Source of the DNA: a virus
Direction: 5' to 3' (one strand)
Virus record (IMG/VR): IMGVR_UViG_3300017740_000083
Location: 1 to 23,327 of that record
Length of the DNA stretch: 23,327 bases
The notes below the pieces were generated by a model. It saw only the letters and a program-made list of their open reading frames with translations, did no database searches and was not told the DNA's origin. Position 1 is the stretch's first letter; each line of letters begins with the position of its first letter. The position numbers and the translations under genes were made by a program. Shown piece by piece: positions 21,258 to 23,327 of the stretch.

Positions 21258-23069
21258 TTATTCTCCTTTTAGAACTTTAATTTCAGCGGAAAGTTCTTTT
21301 ACCGCATTTATTAAATACCAAAGTAAATTATCTGTTTCAATTGATTTTACTCCTGTACTTTCAGTCTTTACAATTTCAGGTAAAATTGTTTCTATTTCTT
21401 GAGCAACAACACCTAATTGTGTTCCACTTTTATTAACATAACAAGATTTTGCGTTATCAAAGTCTGTAACTTCTTCTAAAGTTCTATACTCAAAATTTCT
21501 TACTTGAATTTGGTCTATTTTTTCTAAACCAATATTATTATTAACAATATTTTTTTTAATACGTTCATCAGAAGTTTGAGACCAAGTTGTGCTGTTATTA
21601 CCTTGATAAACACCACCACCATTAGGGTTAATAAATCCAGTGTTTGCACCTTTACCATCTGAATCATAACCTATAACTATTTCATTTCCTACAGTTGCAC
21701 CTGAGGCATCTGTAGCATCCCCTATCATTATACTATTACCACCAGTGGTTATATTGTCTCCTGCTTTGTGACCAACACAAACAAGACTTCCACCATCAAT
21801 AACAGCTAACCCTGCTTCAAAACCTATCAATGTATTTCCTGACCCAACAGTTAAAGCATTTCCTGCGGCATTTCTACCAATAGCAACATTATAACTACCT
21901 GTTATAGTACTTTGACCACCACAGTTATCACCTATAAAAACATTACTACCACCCGATGTTAAAGATGCACCTGCATCAGTACCAATTAAAACATTTCTAA
22001 CACCTGTATTTAAAGCACTGCCAGTATTATAGCCCAAGGCTGTATTATTATCACCAGAAGTCAAAGCATCTAAAGAGTAGTTACCGATTGCTACGTTGTA
22101 TTCTCCGCCTGCTATTGAACCTGACATTGCTAAATGACCGATAGCCAAGTTGTTTGCCTCAGTATCAGGAAGTTGTAATGCGTTTCTTCCTATTGCAATA
22201 TTCCCATCAGTAGTTGTTGTTTGAGCTAATGCGTCTTGACCAATGGCTACATTATTTGCACCAGAAGTAATATCCTTACCAGCATTAGTTCCAACGCAAA
22301 CATTTCCGTCACCATCTACAATAGCCTCACCAGCGGCATAGCCAACTAAAGTATTGTTGCCACCAGTGGTAATTGCAGTACCAGCTTGATACCCTACTGC
22401 TGTGTTAAAATCTGCAGAAGTTAAAGCATCTAAAGTATAGTTACCTATTGCTACGTTGTATTCTCCTCCAGCTACAGCTCCACCAAGAGCGGATGTACCA
22501 ATAGCCAAGTTATGATTTTCTGTATCTGCTGCGTCATAAGCTAAATAGCCCATAGCTAAAATATTACTGCCCGTTGTATTTGATGTAGCAGCTTTGTAAC
22601 CAACAATAGTTGCTTCACTCATACTTGTCATTTCTTCGGCAGCTTCGTTACCAATTACAACATTGTAACCACTTGTAGCAGCTTGTGCAGAACCAGCTAA
22701 ATACCCAATAATAACATTTTCCGATGCACTTGTAGCATTTGCAAATGCATTTTTACCAATCATCACGTTTTTACTACCAGTATTCATATCAGTTCCAGCT
22801 TGTTGACCGATAGCTACATTTTGGTCTCCAGTTGTAATAGCATCTAAGGCATTTATTCCATAAGCGGCATTAGCTTCAGCAGTGTTATCTGTTCCAGATA
22901 CATCGTGAGTATAGATAGAATTATCAGCAGTATAGAACGGAATACCAGCAACACTAGTAGCTGTACCTGTTGCACCTACTGCACCGTCTTTTAAGGTTAC
23001 CCCGTCAACGGCTACACCGTTAGCATTAGTATTTTCACTAATAGTATCTACTTTAATCGTACTTGTCAT
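21258..23069 (-). CDS. Tail fibre with collar-type AIG repeats and C-terminal S74 chaperone domain
   Basis: A 603-aa receptor-binding fibre. The N-terminus MTSTIKVDTISENTNANGVA is of the kind that starts marine phage fibres and probably attaches to the tail. Residues about 70-470 are some 18 repeats of 21-26 residues built on NVAIGxxAG, as in YadA-head-like trimeric beta-rolls. The C-terminal about 105 residues are an intramolecular chaperone (peptidase S74): WSQTSDERIKKNI with Ser500-Asp501 at the expected self-cleavage site, then IQVRNFEYR, LGVVAQEIETILPEIV and a final coiled coil. The domain trimerises the fibre and is then cut off. Start is 12 nt after the upstream stop, with TAAGGA as ribosome site. 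Confidence 0.93.
   Translation of the reverse strand: MTSTIKVDTISENTNANGVAVDGVTLKDGAVGATGTATSVAGIPFYTADNSIYTHDVSGTDNTAEANAAYGINALDAITTGDQNVAIGQQAGTDMNTGSKNVMIGKNAFANATSASENVIIGYLAGSAQAATSGYNVVIGNEAAEEMTSMSEATIVGYKAATSNTTGSNILAMGYLAYDAADTENHNLAIGTSALGGAVAGGEYNVAIGNYTLDALTSADFNTAVGYQAGTAITTGGNNTLVGYAAGEAIVDGDGNVCVGTNAGKDITSGANNVAIGQDALAQTTTTDGNIAIGRNALQLPDTEANNLAIGHLAMSGSIAGGEYNVAIGNYSLDALTSGDNNTALGYNTGSALNTGVRNVLIGTDAGASLTSGGSNVFIGDNCGGQSTITGSYNVAIGRNAAGNALTVGSGNTLIGFEAGLAVIDGGSLVCVGHKAGDNITTGGNSIMIGDATDASGATVGNEIVIGYDSDGKGANTGFINPNGGGVYQGNNSTTWSQTSDERIKKNIVNNNIGLEKIDQIQVRNFEYRTLEEVTDFDNAKSCYVNKSGTQLGVVAQEIETILPEIVKTESTGVKSIETDNLLWYLINAVKELSAEIKVLKGE
22021..22540 (-). repeat. Long-period (360-nt) duplication inside the fibre repeats
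   Basis: The blocks around 22021-22165 and 22381-22525 align with an offset of exactly 360 nt (120 residues, five beta-roll units). Both encode GGEYNVAIGNY(T/S)LDALTS preceded by NLAIG and followed by NTA(V/L)GY. Other units between them are clearly more diverged, so this is a later multi-unit duplication on top of the older single-unit repeats. Confidence 0.8.
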
Positions 23070-23081
23070 AATAGTTTATCC

Positions 23082-23327
23082 TTAAATAGTTTGACTGTCT
23101 TGAAAATCTTTCCAAGCAGCTTTAACAGCATCAGTCCATACAGCGTTTGCCACCGCTTGAACTTCTACATCTTCAGCAGATATATCCATATCTGGGTGTA
23201 ATACATGTCTGTGAGTTGAACGTGATATTTCTGCATCATCTTCTTTGATAACAGTATCCGTTCTAACCTGAACAGCTTTATACTCTCCAACTACTTCTAT
23301 CTTTGCTATTTCTGTTTCTTTTGTTAT
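23082..23327 (-). CDS. Small hypothetical protein, start beyond the window edge
   Basis: An open - strand frame from the right edge to TAA at 23082-23084 codes 81 residues: ITKETEIAKIEVVGEYKAVQ, then VRTDTVIKEDDAEISRSTHR and HVLHPDMDISAEDVEVQAVA, ending in WTDAVKAAWKDFQDSQTI. The beta-like first half and Trp-containing C-terminal helix fit small proteins often found just upstream of marine phage fibres. Only the first residue or few should be missing. Function unknown; a fibre-linked assembly role is a guess from location. Confidence 0.75.
   Translation of the reverse strand: MTKETEIAKIEVVGEYKAVQVRTDTVIKEDDAEISRSTHRHVLHPDMDISAEDVEVQAVANAVWTDAVKAAWKDFQDSQTI

Overview
The window looks like part of the genome of an AT-rich, lytic, T7-like (podovirus-type) phage of a marine bacterium. 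The evidence is a T7-type family A DNA polymerase, a T7 gp3-type endonuclease I, a Cas4-like exonuclease in the gp6 position, a compact vitamin B12-dependent ribonucleotide reductase and a set of very large virion proteins. Low GC and gene content suggest a pelagiphage-type virus (SAR11 or a similar alphaproteobacterial host), but the host is inference. Terminase, portal, major capsid protein and RNA polymerase are not in the window. No tRNA, rRNA, integrase, insertion sequence or CRISPR array was seen.

Layout: positions 1-5799 are a tightly packed + strand module for DNA metabolism. In order it holds DNA polymerase (5' end cut by the window), exonuclease, a hypothetical gene, endonuclease I, a hypothetical gene, a DUF6378-like protein, class II ribonucleotide reductase, a small coiled-coil protein and a gamma-glutamylcyclotransferase-like protein. 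Nearly all junctions overlap or abut. At 5799/5802 the coding strand flips, and everything from 5802 to the right edge is on the - strand, read from high to low coordinates. The two modules converge with only 2 nt between stop codons and no convincing terminator.

The - strand module, in transcription order, holds: a partial small protein (23082-23327); a tail fibre with collar-like AIG repeats and a C-terminal S74 auto-processing chaperone; several tiny proteins; a 671-aa Ala/Gln-rich protein with 22-residue repeats; a HlyC-like lysine acyltransferase; a 450-aa protein with an extremely Lys-rich, membrane-active-looking N-terminus; and a cluster of small basic proteins. An exact-consensus sigma70 promoter (15902-15930) follows directly upstream of an 82-aa basic protein. 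After it come an acidic 209-aa protein, 623-aa and 1278-aa ejection-type virion proteins, a virion lysozyme (GH24), an Hsp20 chaperone, and a run of six small membrane or secreted proteins that look like a lysis/envelope cassette.

Reading it together: the + strand genes recycle and make nucleotides and copy the genome, while the - strand genes build the tail fibre, the ejected internal proteins and the lysis functions. The most interesting proposal is that the HlyC-like acyltransferase, encoded directly upstream of and overlapping the lysine-rich 450-aa protein, fatty-acylates a virion protein that acts on the host membrane. The exact host-type promoter suggests that at least part of the late region is read by host sigma70 RNA polymerase. 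Three small genes of 35, 47 and 47 codons fill what would otherwise be gaps.
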